DNA of 64,000 nucleotides from Pyrrhoderma lamaoense (Eukaryota > Basidiomycota > Agaricomycetes > Hymenochaetales > Hymenochaetaceae), in NCBI GenBank assembly GCA_002794735.1, contig NBAZ01000043.1, positions 1-64,000 on the forward strand. Direction: 5' to 3'. The notes beneath the pieces were generated by a model that had not been told where the DNA came from, searched no databases, and saw nothing but the letters and a program-made list of their open reading frames with translations. Each line of letters starts with the position of its first letter. Position 1 is the first letter of the stretch. Of this stretch, positions 13,201 through 25,600 are shown one piece after another. Made by a program: the position numbers and the translations under genes.

Positions 13201-15366
13201 TACTAGTCGCTTCAGCTCAGCTGCTTTACTCCCTTTCTTACTTTCAATGATCCGCACAGCAGTTGCCGCCCATATAAATAAACCTCCTGCAGCATCACCT
13301 AAGGTCTTCATACTTTCGTCCCATGGCCAGTCTGGGTTCACTATTATCCTGCCCTTTGCCTTTAGGTCCCAAAGTTTAGTTTGTATGTATCTTAGGACGT
13401 CACTCCTAGCATTGTCTGACTCGTGATCTAGATCTATCTGCAGTATCTGCAGTTGATCAAGCTCCTCAGATGAGGCAATGTCCTCTTCCGGTCTACTAGT
13501 GATAAGAAAGCGGTAATTGGAAGGTAGCATCTGTAGTTTCTCCTTTATCAACCTAATATATGGACCCCGCAACTCTCTGCTCCCGCACTCGTCAAGAGCA
13601 TCAAGGACGATGAGAACAACATCCTTTCCCCTCCTTTTGATATTGCATGAAGCGGGTCAGATAACAAGATCTCGAAGGCCCTTTCTGGGTAACGGCTGTT
13701 ATATCATTCGCGTCAAGCTGAGCCTTGATAGCTTCGGCAGTTTTTTGGCTTCGGTTGGCTAAATCGAATGCAATAGTACGAAATATGAATGCAGGGTTGC
13801 TTTTTTCCCTCAGAAAGTATTGATGTGAACCAAGTTGCCCCTTTCTTTGGTATTTTTCTGCAATTGTAGTAGCGATTGTACTCTTGCCTGTTCCAGCACG
13901 ACCAAGGACGAAGAAAACGTTATATGCATTCGTATCTTGCATCCACTCCTCAATCTCTTTCAAGAGCGCGACACGTGTTCCTTCTAGACAAATTTGGCGA
14001 CCGGTCCTACCCTCATGCTTTGGTTGAAGCTTCTTTTCCAACTCTATAGCGACTTCATTAGTATACAAAGACTAAGCTCCTACATCTAGCTCACCCATTC
14101 TAAGTGCCCTTATTTCCGCCTCAATCATTCCTTGTCTCTCAAATGCCGATACCAGATCTGTCTTTAAGTTTACAATTGTAGTCTCTAGATCATCTAATGC
14201 GGCTTTCTTGTTCTGCAAAACAGCACGGACTGATAGTATTATTCAATCAACACGTGAGGAAGGTGTCAATGACAATCAACTCACCTATAAAACCCTTTCG
14301 TGCATAGTCTTGGAGGAGGGTGCTGCATTGAGTAATGAATTCGAAGAGCTCGGCCATAATTGAAAGCATGGATTCGGATATATTTGCGAATATAGAAGTT
14401 TCCTTGTTTATCAGAAACAAGTTCATTAAGCTCTTCACAAGATCCTTGACCCGTTTGTCAGTTCTGGGTTGTTCAGCAATGATCTGCAAGAACTTAGTTT
14501 TCCATCCTGATATATCCCACTAAAGATCTTACTTTAATGAATGCTGTAGTTATGCACCATGCCAATTTCAGGTACGGAGTTGCCTGCACATAATCCAACA
14601 AATGTTAGAATATAGTCAATAGACAATTTGAAAGTACTCGCGTTTGCTATGCTGTCACCAAACTTAACGAAAGCAGTTATGGTATAACCTACTTCCACTA
14701 ACGAACGGCACGTCTTACTTTCAGCCACATGCTTTGCCGTATCGAATATCACGTCAACATTCTCCGCAAAATCATTGTGATCAGGGAGATGGATGTCTAA
14801 GAGGGTGTGAGCAAGATTAATGAGAGTTATCTCCGCATTCTTCATTCTATCCGATGGTTGAAGGCACAATGCGATTAAGGGGTATGATTCATCTTTTGAT
14901 TCAAGTGGGATATGGATATCTATTGTATTGCTATCAATACATGTACAAGAAACACAGTCTGTTAAATACCTTCACCACTCTCTTTCAGAAGATCTTTTAA
15001 GGTACATGTCGTATGCCCAATATCTTTGTAAAGGTAGATTCCTTCTTTAACTTTATAGTTAATTGAGTCGCTAAGTCCGAACATGTTCTTGTTGGAAAAG
15101 GTTAACGTGAGCTCACAGGGAATTTTAAGATAATTCTGTCATACGCACATCGGGAAAGTCTCATTCCATTGAGGAGGTAAATCGTTTACAGAGCTCGTTC
15201 TAAGGGTTTGGTCACCGTATGAGATTTTAACATATAGGTTCGGAGCTTTTGACTTCCCAGGCACGGTCACGTCGGAGTGTGATACTACGGAAAGTAATCA
15301 GTTGACCGAGATCCATCATCTCGTAGCTCACAAAAACGAACCTTGAAGTGTATAGTACGAAGACAT
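10296..15366 (-). pseudogene. NLR copy C, C2-NACHT-WD40, NACHT exon frameshifted
   Basis: The start is the ATG at 15366-15364 (MSSYYTLQGSF). The C2 second half is the variant type with YKDIGHTTCTLKDLL, shared only with copy G. Helical exon 4 (about 14920-14645), exon 6 (about 14480-14285) and coiled-coil exon 7 are open. NACHT exon 8 runs 14043-12559 and is 1485 nt, two short of the intact 1487. The losses fall near 13690 (after NDITAVT) and near 13635, just before the Walker B LDALDECG. The P-loop is GRAGTGKST. Exon 9 has one further missing base near 12430, in the ISQSSPHIY motif. It is then open for 706 codons with fourteen WD40 units and the conserved tail GWITGSNGDLLMWIPSDLR. It is functional only if the indels are sequence errors. 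Confidence 0.85.
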
Positions 15367-15484
15367 GGTCCAAATTTTGGACCGGTCCTGGCTTTGGTAG
15401 GGGGGAGACAAATTTAAGGTATGGAAAGGGTTGAGGGCTAAGTCTTGAGGAAAGGAGAAGAATTGTCTCTCTAACAATAAAGTT

Positions 15485-15494
15485 GCCTCAAGGC
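15485..15494. promoter_or_regulatory. Palindrome GCCTCAAGGC upstream of copy C
   Basis: This exact copy of the family palindrome lies about 119 bp upstream of the copy C start, the same distance as in copy G. The flanking 150 bp are also similar between C and G, including a conserved ATCAAAGTTGATAATAG block (coding strand CTATTATCAACTTTGAT). Confidence 0.5.
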
Positions 15495-15619
15495 AGTTTG
15501 ATGGCATCAAAGTTGATAATAGTGTTAGAAAGGCGTGGGAACACGATGATTCGGATGAAATAGATTCAGATATGATGAGGCTACGTTAGTTCTCAGGTAA
15601 AAGAAGTATATAAGATGAG

Positions 15620-16305
15620 GCTTACTATCCACACAAATATATCATATACCATACTTTAACCGCAAGTATATCTATTGTTCGGTAACAAGTACTAGCTGTG
15701 CTTGCAAGTATATATTGAAACTCTTTTTATTGAAGTTCATGTAGCCAGTATATTTACGACTCACATCCCCAAGAATTTGTTAGTATGCATATACTTCTAA
15801 AATGTAAAAGATGCTTTTAGATGTACTAATGCTTCTGTGTGTACATGTATTCAAATATCAAGAGTTAAAGGTGAAAAAGGCATAGTCCCCGATAACGGCC
15901 TGTTAGGCGCGCCACAAGGAGTCTTTTCTTGTTCTGCATCTGATAAAAATACTAACACTTACTTGATGAGAATAGAAGCCGATAGAATATGATAATGATA
16001 GCTCATTGACATCTTCAGAATCGATCTCGTTATATATCTGACACTGAGTATAACGAATTAGAAGTTGAAATAGTATCGTGGTCTACATATATACGAGCAT
16101 GGGCGGGTTGAAGAGGCTATTAGAAAGAGCGATAACAAGTATCAGTATACGAAGCTATCATAATTACGAGCTGTTCTAGTACTAGAACATGAAAATGGTG
16201 ATGTTTTGCAAGCACAAAAGGATGAGTTAGATGATAATAGTAAAATATGGATAGGGGTGCGGATCAGATTGTGAGATCAAGAAAGGATATTATAAGATAT
16301 ATGGA
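15620..16305. other. Intergenic between copies C and D, no feature recognised
   Basis: This is an AT-rich spacer of about 690 bp. No terminal repeats, RNA gene or coding segment could be supported. Confidence 0.5.
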
Positions 16306-19300
16306 TCAAGAGGAAGGGAAGCAGGAAGACCATCGGCTGCCTTGATTTACTGAGAGATGCAATTTTGTTGAAAAACGTGTATTTAAAGTGCGTGGTCCAT
16401 ATACGAGTGAGTGACGGAGATCTGGGGGAATCCACATGAGTAAATTACCATTACTTCCGGTAAGCCATCCATCATCTTCTATATTCCAAACCTTTTCTTG
16501 TGACTCGGTATCTAGAGACCAGACATAGATTGTCCCATCCCAGGAGCTTGAGGCAAACTTGATATATCTACCGTCAGATGCAGGGAAGGAAGCGACGGAA
16601 TAAACAGATGATGCGACACGGGATTGGAAAAAGATATTTCCATTTGACGCATTCCATACGCAGATAGTTTTGTCCAATGATCCTGAGATTATCCATCTTC
16701 CATCTGGGGAAAAGCACACCGAAGTCACCCTGGCTGCGTGGCCCGCTATTGGACCGTACGCTGCTTGGCCTATTTTTGTATTCCAGACTTGTATAGAGTT
16801 ATCATTAGATCCAGAAGCAACATATAAGCTATCGTAGGAGTACGAAACAGAGTAGACACGATCTGAATGGCCTTCAAAACTGGAAATTAGATTGCCATTG
16901 GAAGCGTCCCAGATACGGACGGTTTTGTCATATGATCCGGAAACGATCTTCTTTCCGTCAGGAGAGTAGCAAACTGAGAGGACCCAGTCTGTATGCCCAG
17001 TAAGTGGTGCTATTTCCAATGTACCTCTTTCGACGTTCCATATCCGGATAGTGTTGTCGTCAGAGCCTGAAACAAGATATTTGCCATCAGGAGAAAAAGC
17101 GACTGAATTAACGCAGTCAGTGTGACCGTTGCAAGTGACATATTCATCGTCGCCCATATTCCATATTCGTAGCAACCCGTCTTCTGAGCCCGAAGCGAAG
17201 TGAATTTCGTCAGAAGAAAATGCGACAGACCTCACCGAAGAAGAATAATGTTTGATTACACCACCACTTTCGACGTCCCAGACACATACTATGTTATCTC
17301 TGGAGCCGGAGACAAGAAGCTTTCCATTTTTGGGAGAAATCGCAATCGCTTCTATTTCACGAGTTTGTATTTTAAACCCTGATTCTGTTAGTGTCGCTCC
17401 TCCTTCGACGTCCCAGACTCTGATCGTTCCATCCCAAGATCCAGATGCGAAGCGCTTACCGTCAGGTGCGAATGAAACGGACCTGACTAAGCCAATATGG
17501 CCTTCGAATCTCTTTGGAGGAGCATCACTATCTTCTGCTTTCCATATCATTACTGTGTTATCGTCGGATCCTGACAAAATATGACTACCATCATGAGAAT
17601 ACACGACCGAGTTAATACTATCCGTACGGTCCTCAGGGCTTGTATATAATGCCTTGCTTGTTGATACTTTCCATACACGAATTGTGCCATCCCTTGAACT
17701 CGATGCAAGTTTATCGCTGTCTGGAGAAAACGATAGGGAGGTGATAGGCTCTGAGTGCCCCTTGAACGGGCCGGATATCATCTTTCTGCTTCGTACATCC
17801 CATAAAATGATTGTACCGTCCTGAGATCCTGATGCAAGATAGCATCTATTGAGCGAGAACACGACACTAAACACAGGACTTGCTTGCCCTCTCAATGATT
17901 CTCCGACTGGTGCACCACTATCAGCACTCCACAGTCGAGTAGTCTCATCGTCGGAGCCCGATGCTATATACTTCCCGTCACCAGAAAATGTGACAGAATT
18001 TACTTTATCTGAATGGCCGACAAGCGGGCCAAGTACATCCTCACCAGTGACAGCATTCCACACTCTCACTGTATTGTCCCCTGACCCAGATGTAATATAT
18101 TTTCCATCCACAGAGTATGCGACACTCGTGACATCTTTTAAATGTCCTTCAAGTGGCCCGAGAAGTTGTCTTCCACTTACTGCATCCCATACAGTAACAC
18201 CCGTGTCTGATCCCGATGCAATCCGTTCACCATCAGGAGAGAATGAAATAGAATAGACCCTACTGCCAACAATTATCTGCTTGGTACATGCCATTCGGGG
18301 CTTGTTGCCGACATGCTCGACCTGTGTCAGTGCTTGCGCTCCCGTAGCGTAGTGACTGGAAACGATAGAGTCCTCTCTCATCAAAGGGATGAATGTCATG
18401 TATATATGCGGACTACTTTGAGAGATAGGTTCGATGAATCGAAGAAGTTGATCGTGAGCATCTTGCAAGAATGCAGATAATTTGGAGCGTCTGCTCTGTA
18501 AAGATGTTAGTTCGAACCCTGGTTTAGTCTAGAATAACTTACCCCTATCCAGTTGATGGAATTCTCGAGCGATTGTAAAAGAGAAGTAAATAACGAGCCT
18601 GTGAGGCTGAGGACCTCAACCCAAAACAGTAATTGGTTGAGTGCGAAGTATTCGAGCTGATTACTTAGATCTTTTGAATAAGGAACCTCTTGCAGATGAG
18701 AAGCCCAGTGGCGGCAGCTATATTGTAACGGGGAAGAGATATTGTCTTTTACACTCTCCTCAAGTCCAGGTACGTCCATATTTAGCTGATACGATGACTC
18801 CAGTTTGCAGATGTTAAATCGAAGCTCCTTCATCACCTTGAAGCATTGTTGTGATATTCGTGCTTTCTCCCTTTCTTCGTCAATAAACCATGGAGCTCCA
18901 CGCGCTCCTTCAGACATCAGATAGTCATATAGAGAGGTATGATACAAGCGAACTGGCTCGTTAGCCCCGAACGTGACTAATGAACGTAAACATTCGAGAA
19001 TGCTCTGTGTAGTCCCAAGGTCAACTCCCGATAACGCATCCATAGACGCGATTAACAGCTGCTCTTTTCCAAACAAGATAATCGAAAATATTCTCTGGAA
19101 GTCACCTTTCGTTGCATCATCCCAATCAAGAGAATTCTCGAGTGCAGTCGCATAAAGATTGTCAAGCGATAAAGACTTTGTATCTACTATTCGCAATAGT
19201 TCGCCCGCTTTATTTTGTTTCTTGCTTTCGATAAGCCTCACAGCCGTCGCTGCCCATATAAAGAGACCACCTGCTGCAGTCCCTAGGGTTGCCATACTCT

Positions 19301-21363
19301 TTTCCCACTCCCAGTCTGGCATTACTGATAATCTTCCAATCCTCCTTAACCTCCCTAATTCCGTTTCAATATAGGTCAGCACATCACGCTTTGCATCATC
19401 CGTGTCGTGACCAAGCCATATATTGTGTATATTTAACTCTTTCAACTCCTCAGATGAAGCAATGTCCTCTTCCGGCCTACTCGTGATAAGAAAGCGGTAA
19501 TTGGGAGGTAATGTTTGTAGCTTTTCCTTGATCAGTCTGATATACGGCTTTCGAGTCTCTCTACTTCCGCACTCGTCCAACGCATCAAGAACGGTAAGGA
19601 CGTTGACTTTCGTCTCTTTCTTCCTCATTACCGTGTGAAGTGGCTCGTACAGTAAGACCTCGAATGCCTTATCTGGTGTAACCGACTCAAGATCGTTATC
19701 AACAAGTTGCGCCTTGATAGCCTCTGCAACAGCCTGATCTTGTTTTGCTAAGCCATGTGCAATAGTTCGAAAGATGAAAGCGGGGTCGCTTTTTCCTCGT
19801 ATAAAGTATTGATGTGATCCAAGCCGGGCACCTCGACATGTTTCCGCAACCGTTGTGGCAATCGTACTCTTCCCCGTACCGGCATGGCCGAGAACGAAGA
19901 GTACATTCGGCATACTTTTGTCTTGCACCCATACCCCTACCTCTTCTAACAACTCTGACCTTGTTCCTTCCAAGCATCTTCGACGATCACGACCGCCCTC
20001 ATGCTTTGGTTTCAGTTTCTTTTCTAGCTCTGTCCCAAGTAAAAACATGAGTGGACATTGATGATGTCCTAGATTTAAGCTCACCTTCTCTGAGTGCCCT
20101 TATCTCTACCTCAATAGTTCCCTGCCTCTCAAATGCCGATATCAAGTCTGCTTTCAAGTTTGCTAATCTAGTCTCAAGATCTTCTATTGCACCTTTCTTA
20201 TCCTGAAGGACCGCTCGGACTGATAATACCATACAATCAACACGTGAAGTAGCGGCCACAATCAATCAACTTACTTATAAATCTTTTCCGCGCATAGTTT
20301 TGGAGAAGGGTGCTGCACTGTGTGATAAACTCGAGGAGATTGGTGATGATTACTCGTAGGGAGTCAGATGGGTTGTTGAAAATGGAAGTGTCTTTGATGA
20401 CCAAGAATAATCCCATCAGATTCTTAACAAGCTCCTTAATCCGTTTATCCGTGTTGATTTGAGTAGCAATAATCTATGACGGTTTAGTATATCGATTTCA
20501 ATAACGCCTTTCTTTGATACTCACGTTCAAGAATGCAGTTGTTATGCACCATGTTATTTTCAAATAGGGACTCGCCTATAATCCGTCCAGTAAGTTCGAA
20601 GTAGAGAATGGTAATCTGTTTGGAAAGTGCTCACGTCTGCTATGCCATCCCCGAATTCAACAAAAGCATTGATAGTATAACCCACTTCTACCAATGATTG
20701 GCATGCCTTGCTTTCTGCTACGCGCTTAGCTGTATCGAATATCGCATTGACGTCCTCTGCAAAGTTACCATGACTAGAGATATGGATGTCTAGGAGGGCG
20801 TGAGCAAGATTTATGAGAGTTATCTCGGCATTCTTCATTCTATCCGATGGTTGAAGGCATAAAAATATTGCATGTGATCCTGACTTTGATTGCATAGGAA
20901 CGCAGACATCTATTTTGCTTCAATTAGCACTTGTATGAGAAAATACTATAATTACTCTTACCTTCACCGTTCTCCCTTAGAATTTCTTCCAATGAACATT
21001 CCACACTGCCAATACTAGTATCAATCAAACCCTCCTTCATCAACTTGATTGTGAACCTATTCTCAATGTCCGAGCATGTACAAGCACTTGACCGCAAAAT
21101 GTCATTTTTAGCTTCAAAAATTGAGATGGACAGATGATCGGGTAACGTACATCGGAAAGGTCTCATTCCACTCGGGTGGTAATCTATTAACAGAGCTTGT
21201 TCTACAACTCTCATCTCCGAATGAGATTTTAACGTATAGATCTGGTACTTTTGATTTTCCGGGAACAGTTATATCCGATCGTGATACTAGAGAGAATGAT
21301 CAGCCAGCAAAGAGCTATTTGGGGTAATCATTACGAACTTCGAAGAGTGTAAGACGTTGTCAT
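16306..21363 (-). CDS. NLR copy D, intact C2-NACHT-WD40 receptor (1540 aa)
   Basis: Nine exons join in frame: 21363-21339, 21286-21151, 21086-20962, 20909-20635, 20575-20525, 20473-20275, 20219-20085, 20029-18543 and 18495-16306. Residues 1-95 form a C2-like domain (VKISFGDESCRTSSV, then PPEWNETFPM). Residues 96-270 are a conserved helical region. Residues 270-315 are a coiled coil (EDLETRLANLKADLISAFERQ). The NACHT follows with P-loop GHAGTGKST, Walker B VLDALDECG and RFLITSRPEED, then LYHTSLYDYLM and CRHWASHLQ of the downstream helical module. Exon 9 carries fourteen WD40 units and the tail GWLTGSNGNLLMWIPPDLR. No signal peptide or membrane helix is seen. By family it is a nucleotide-switched cytosolic receptor in which WD40 senses ligand; the C2 suggests lipid or membrane contact. 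Both are inferred. Confidence 0.9.
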
Positions 21364-21924
21364 GGTTAGAAATCCTGCTTGCTTGACTGAGAGGATACGT
21401 TCTTAGGCTATGAAGGGGTAGAGGGTTAAGCATTGATGAAGGGAGGAGATCGGGATCTGTGATGGTTGATTAGTAACTTGCCTCAATGTTGACTAGATGG
21501 ACATCACCGGTCGATAGTAAAAATAGAGAAGTGTGGGGATCAAATAGAATCGGACGTGATACAGCTGCGCCTGTTTTTAGCCACACATAAAGTAGACTCC
21601 TACTAAAAATACTACTCTCAAATACACCATAACTACTTCATTTATCATACGCATAGCAACACCACCTTTTTCTGCTTTCAATGAGGTTTACTATAATTCC
21701 TTACTTCATCTACTCATTGTTTTGTGCCGATTTTATCATAAAACAACTCGAGCCTCAGTAATACCTTGTATAAGTATAGGTGAAAACATCGAAAAATTAA
21801 GATATAAAGAAACTTGTTTACAGTCTTACAGTGCAGTAGAGCTGCTAGTAAAGCTTCTAGGTTGCCTAGGCTTGGAGTTCTGATTCGTTGTGAGATCTCA
21901 TAAAGGAGTATGCGTATATTATAT

Positions 21925-22060
21925 ATATGTCATTTCTTCCTTTGATGAGAGAAAATCGAAGCGTGTTTCAAGTGTGTCACTCAAGGCTTTTTGGAGTGGT
22001 TAGTCAAGATCAAAATCATGGTCTGGCTGGACAGCCTTGCGAGAGCGTAAGAAGATTCCT
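21925..22060 (+). pseudogene. Tiny NLR exon-9 relic between D and E
   Basis: A short stretch encodes the exon-9 opening motif YMSFLPLMREN and then degenerates. Its continuation (ttcaagtgtgtcactcaag) resembles the end of relic J near 59220 rather than any intact copy. It implies that a further receptor copy once lay at the strand switch. Confidence 0.55.
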
Positions 22061-22390
22061 AAGCCAATCTATGACTAATCAGATGAACTTCTGGCACCTT
22101 TTCCCATCACACTGCTCCTTGTAGCCCATCTAAAAAGCTTTTATCTATAGCTATGCATTTTTACTCAAAGTAATTGATTTGTATATCCAATTAACTCAGC
22201 AGCATTTGTGATTCTATATTTTATTATTACATGTATACTCACAGATACATGTGAGTTAAATCGGCAATATGATGATTAGTTGTTGAATCTTGGTACATAG
22301 TGAGCAGCATTTAAAATGGGGAAAGTCCGTAACACGAAGTGTTTGTGTGTTAAGGTTGTAGTGATATATTCATGGGTAGTAAGCCTACAC

Positions 22391-22515
22391 AAGTCCATTT
22401 TACAAACATCAGTCACTTGAGAGCTTCTAGACTGGCCTAGCCTCATCACATCTAACTCATTTTGATCCAAATCAACGCGGTCCCATGCTTTCTATTTTTA
22501 CTATCAACCGGTGAT
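22391..22515 (+). promoter_or_regulatory. Conserved upstream module of copy E
   Basis: This block contains GACTGGCCTAGCCTC, a TTTGATCCAAATCA element and the AT-rich core TTTTTACTATCAACCGGTGA, ending about 130 bp before the copy E start. Very similar blocks precede K (59365-59460). Diverged ones precede G, H and, in inverse orientation, A, B and D. Position and conservation suggest a promoter or upstream regulatory region. The palindrome GCCTTGAGGC itself is not conserved in E. Confidence 0.5.
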
Positions 22516-22644
22516 ATCCATAAAGTCGGCTTTTAGCCAGGGTTGATAATACCAAGCCTTGCATTCTTTATCACTCTTGTCTCAGCTCTTTGCTCTTCAC
22601 ACCCTGAAGATCTATCTATCCACTTGACCAATATATAATAAACC

Positions 22645-25600
22645 ATGGCATCATACTACACTCTTCGAGGTTCGCTATGAGTATGAAAGAGAGTTCCTGG
22701 TGTACTGATCATCCTCTCTAGTATCAAAATCGGAAATGACTGTCTCAGGGAAATCAAAAGTACCAGATTTATACGTTAAGACCTCGTTCGGAGATATGAG
22801 CTGTAGAACAAGCTCTGTAAATAGGCTACCACCCGAGTGGAATGAGACTTTTCCAATGTACGTCACCCCATCATCTATCCATTTCGATTCCTGAAGCTAA
22901 GAATGACTTATTGTTAACAAGTGCCTGTACATGCTCGGACAACGAGAATATGTTCACAATCAAGCTAATGAAGGAGGGTTTGATAGATACCAGTATTGGA
23001 CGTAAAGAATGCTCATTTAAAGAAATACTGAGGGAGAATGGTGAAGGTAAGAGCGATATATTAACTTCATCTCACAGACGTCAGCTAAGGCAAGACAGAT
23101 GTCCGCATCCCTCTACAATCAAAGTCCGGTTCATGTGCAATATTTTTATGTCTTCGGACATCGGACAAGATGAAGAACGCAGAGCTGACACTCATAAATC
23201 TTGCTCACACCCTCCTGGACATCCATCCATCTAGTCATGGTGATTTTGCAGAGGACGTCAATGCAATATTTGATACGGCAAAGCGCATGGCAGAGAGCAA
23301 GGCGTGCCAATCATTGGTGAAAGTGGGTTATACTATTACTGCCTTCGTTGAATTCGGAAACAGTATAGCAGATGCAAGTACATTATGTTGGCTGTCGTCT
23401 TAATTTTGATGTTAACAAGGACATTCACAGGCAAGCCCATATTTGAAACTAACGTGGTGCATAACAACCGCATTCTTAAACGTAATTCTCAATATGCAAC
23501 GTCATTGAAAACGATTTACTTAATCTATATAGATTATTGCTACTCAAATCAATACCGATAAACGGATTAGGGAGCTCATAAAGAATCTGATGGGATTATT
23601 CTCTGTAATTAAAGACACATCCGTTTTCAACAACCCATCAGCTTCCTTGCGTCTATATATCACCGATATTCTCGAGTTTATCACTCAGTGCAGCATCCTT
23701 GTACAAAACTATGCTCGAAAAAGGTTCATTGGCAAGTCAAATGAAGGTTTGTAGTACCTCACGTGCTGATTAGAAGATATTTCTAGTCCGTGCAATTTTA
23801 CAAAACAGGAGATCCGCAATAGATGACTTGGACGCTACACTGATAAGGCTGAAGACAGATTTAATATCGGCTTTTGAGAGACAGGGAATTATTGAAGCAC
23901 AAATAAGAGCACTCGGAGAAGGTGAACTCATACGTATATGCTTCTTCGATGACTGACAAAATCAAAACTTATTCGTTGCAGAGTTGGAAAAGAAGCTTCA
24001 ACCAAAATATGAGGCTGGACATGACCGTCAAAGGTGTTTAGTAGGAACACAGACGAGGATGTTGGAAGAGATAGAGGAGTGGGTACAAGACAGGAATTCG
24101 CCGAATGTATTCTTCATCCTCGGGAACGCTGGTACGGGGAAAAGTACCATTGCCACGACAGTTGCGGAAACTTTTCGAGGTAGCCGGCTTGGCTCGCACC
24201 AATACTTTATAAGGGGTAAAAGTAGTCCTGCCTTCATCTTTCGGACCATTGCATATGGCCTAGCAAAAAGAAACCAGGCTGTTGCAAGGGCTATCAAGGA
24301 ACGGCTTGATGATTTTGATATCGATTCTGCTACACCAGATAAAGCATTTGAGGTTTTGTTGTACGAGCCGCTTCATGCTGTGGCAAAGAGGGAAGGGCTA
24401 GATACTAATGTACTCACTGTCCTTGATGCATTGGATGAGTGTGGCGACAGGGAAGCTCGCAGGCCATACATCAGACTTATTAAGGAAAAGCTGCAGATAT
24501 TGCCTCCCAATTATCGTTTCCTCATCACTAGTAGACCGGAAGAAGATATTGGAACACTCGAAGCACTAGATAAACTGAAGATTCGAGTCAAACTGCTGGA
24601 CCATGAATCGAAGGTGTCGAAGGATGATGTTCTGAGATATATAGAATCTGAGCTAGGAAAGTTGAGGGCCGATGGAAGAATACTAGTAGAACCAGGGTGG
24701 TCTTGGAACGAGAGTATGAAAATTCTTGGCGAAGCCGCAGGAGGTCTGTTTATATGGGCCACTACGGCTGTGAAACTTGTAGAAAGTAGACAAGAAGATA
24801 TGGGAGGAGAACTAAGATATCTAGTGCGCGAAAAATCGTTGTCTCTCGAAAAATTGTACGACGATGTACTAGGGCGCTCACTGGATTGGACTGAAGATAC
24901 GTCAGCATGTTTCTCTAGGGTATTCTCGTTAATCATGTTTGGGAAGGAACAGCTCTCAGGCATAGAGATAGATGATCTGCTAGGACTCGGATTCGGGAAG
25001 TCACATGGAATTCTCAACTCATTACATTCGCTGATTGCTTTCGAGCGCGGCCAACCTGTCCGGTTGTATCATACTTCATTATATGACTACTTAGTGTCGA
25101 AAAGAACAAGTGGAAAGCCGTGGTTTATTGACGAGAAAAAGGAAAAAATGTGGATCTCGGTTCGATGCCTTGAGCTGATGAAAGGGCTTCAATTTAATTC
25201 TTGCAGGCTGAAGTCATCGTACCACAGGAATATGGATGTACAAGGGCTTAGGACGCGCGTTAGTGATGAAATATCCGCATCCCTACGATACTCCTGTCGT
25301 CATTGGGCTTCTCATATACGAGAAGTACCATTTTCCGAGTATTTATGCTTCCAAGTCGATGACTTTGTGTTCAACCGCTTTCTTTACTGGATTGAGGTTC
25401 TTAGTCTGACTGATTCAGTATTCGCTTTCCTCCTTCCATCTCTCGAGAATGCAATCAGCTGGTTAGAGGTAAGTTATTCAAAGTCAGTCTATAATCAAAA
25501 CTAAGAACAAAATAGGAGAAATGCACGCATTTATCCGAGTTTATTAGAGATGCCCACTATCAACTACTCCGATTCATCGAGCCCATCTCTCAAAGTACCC

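Noticed and set aside
18505..18545. TTAGTTCGAACCCTGG, which looks like a tRNA T-arm
   Set aside because: It lies inside intron 8 of copy D, and I cannot pair an acceptor stem, D arm or anticodon arm around it.
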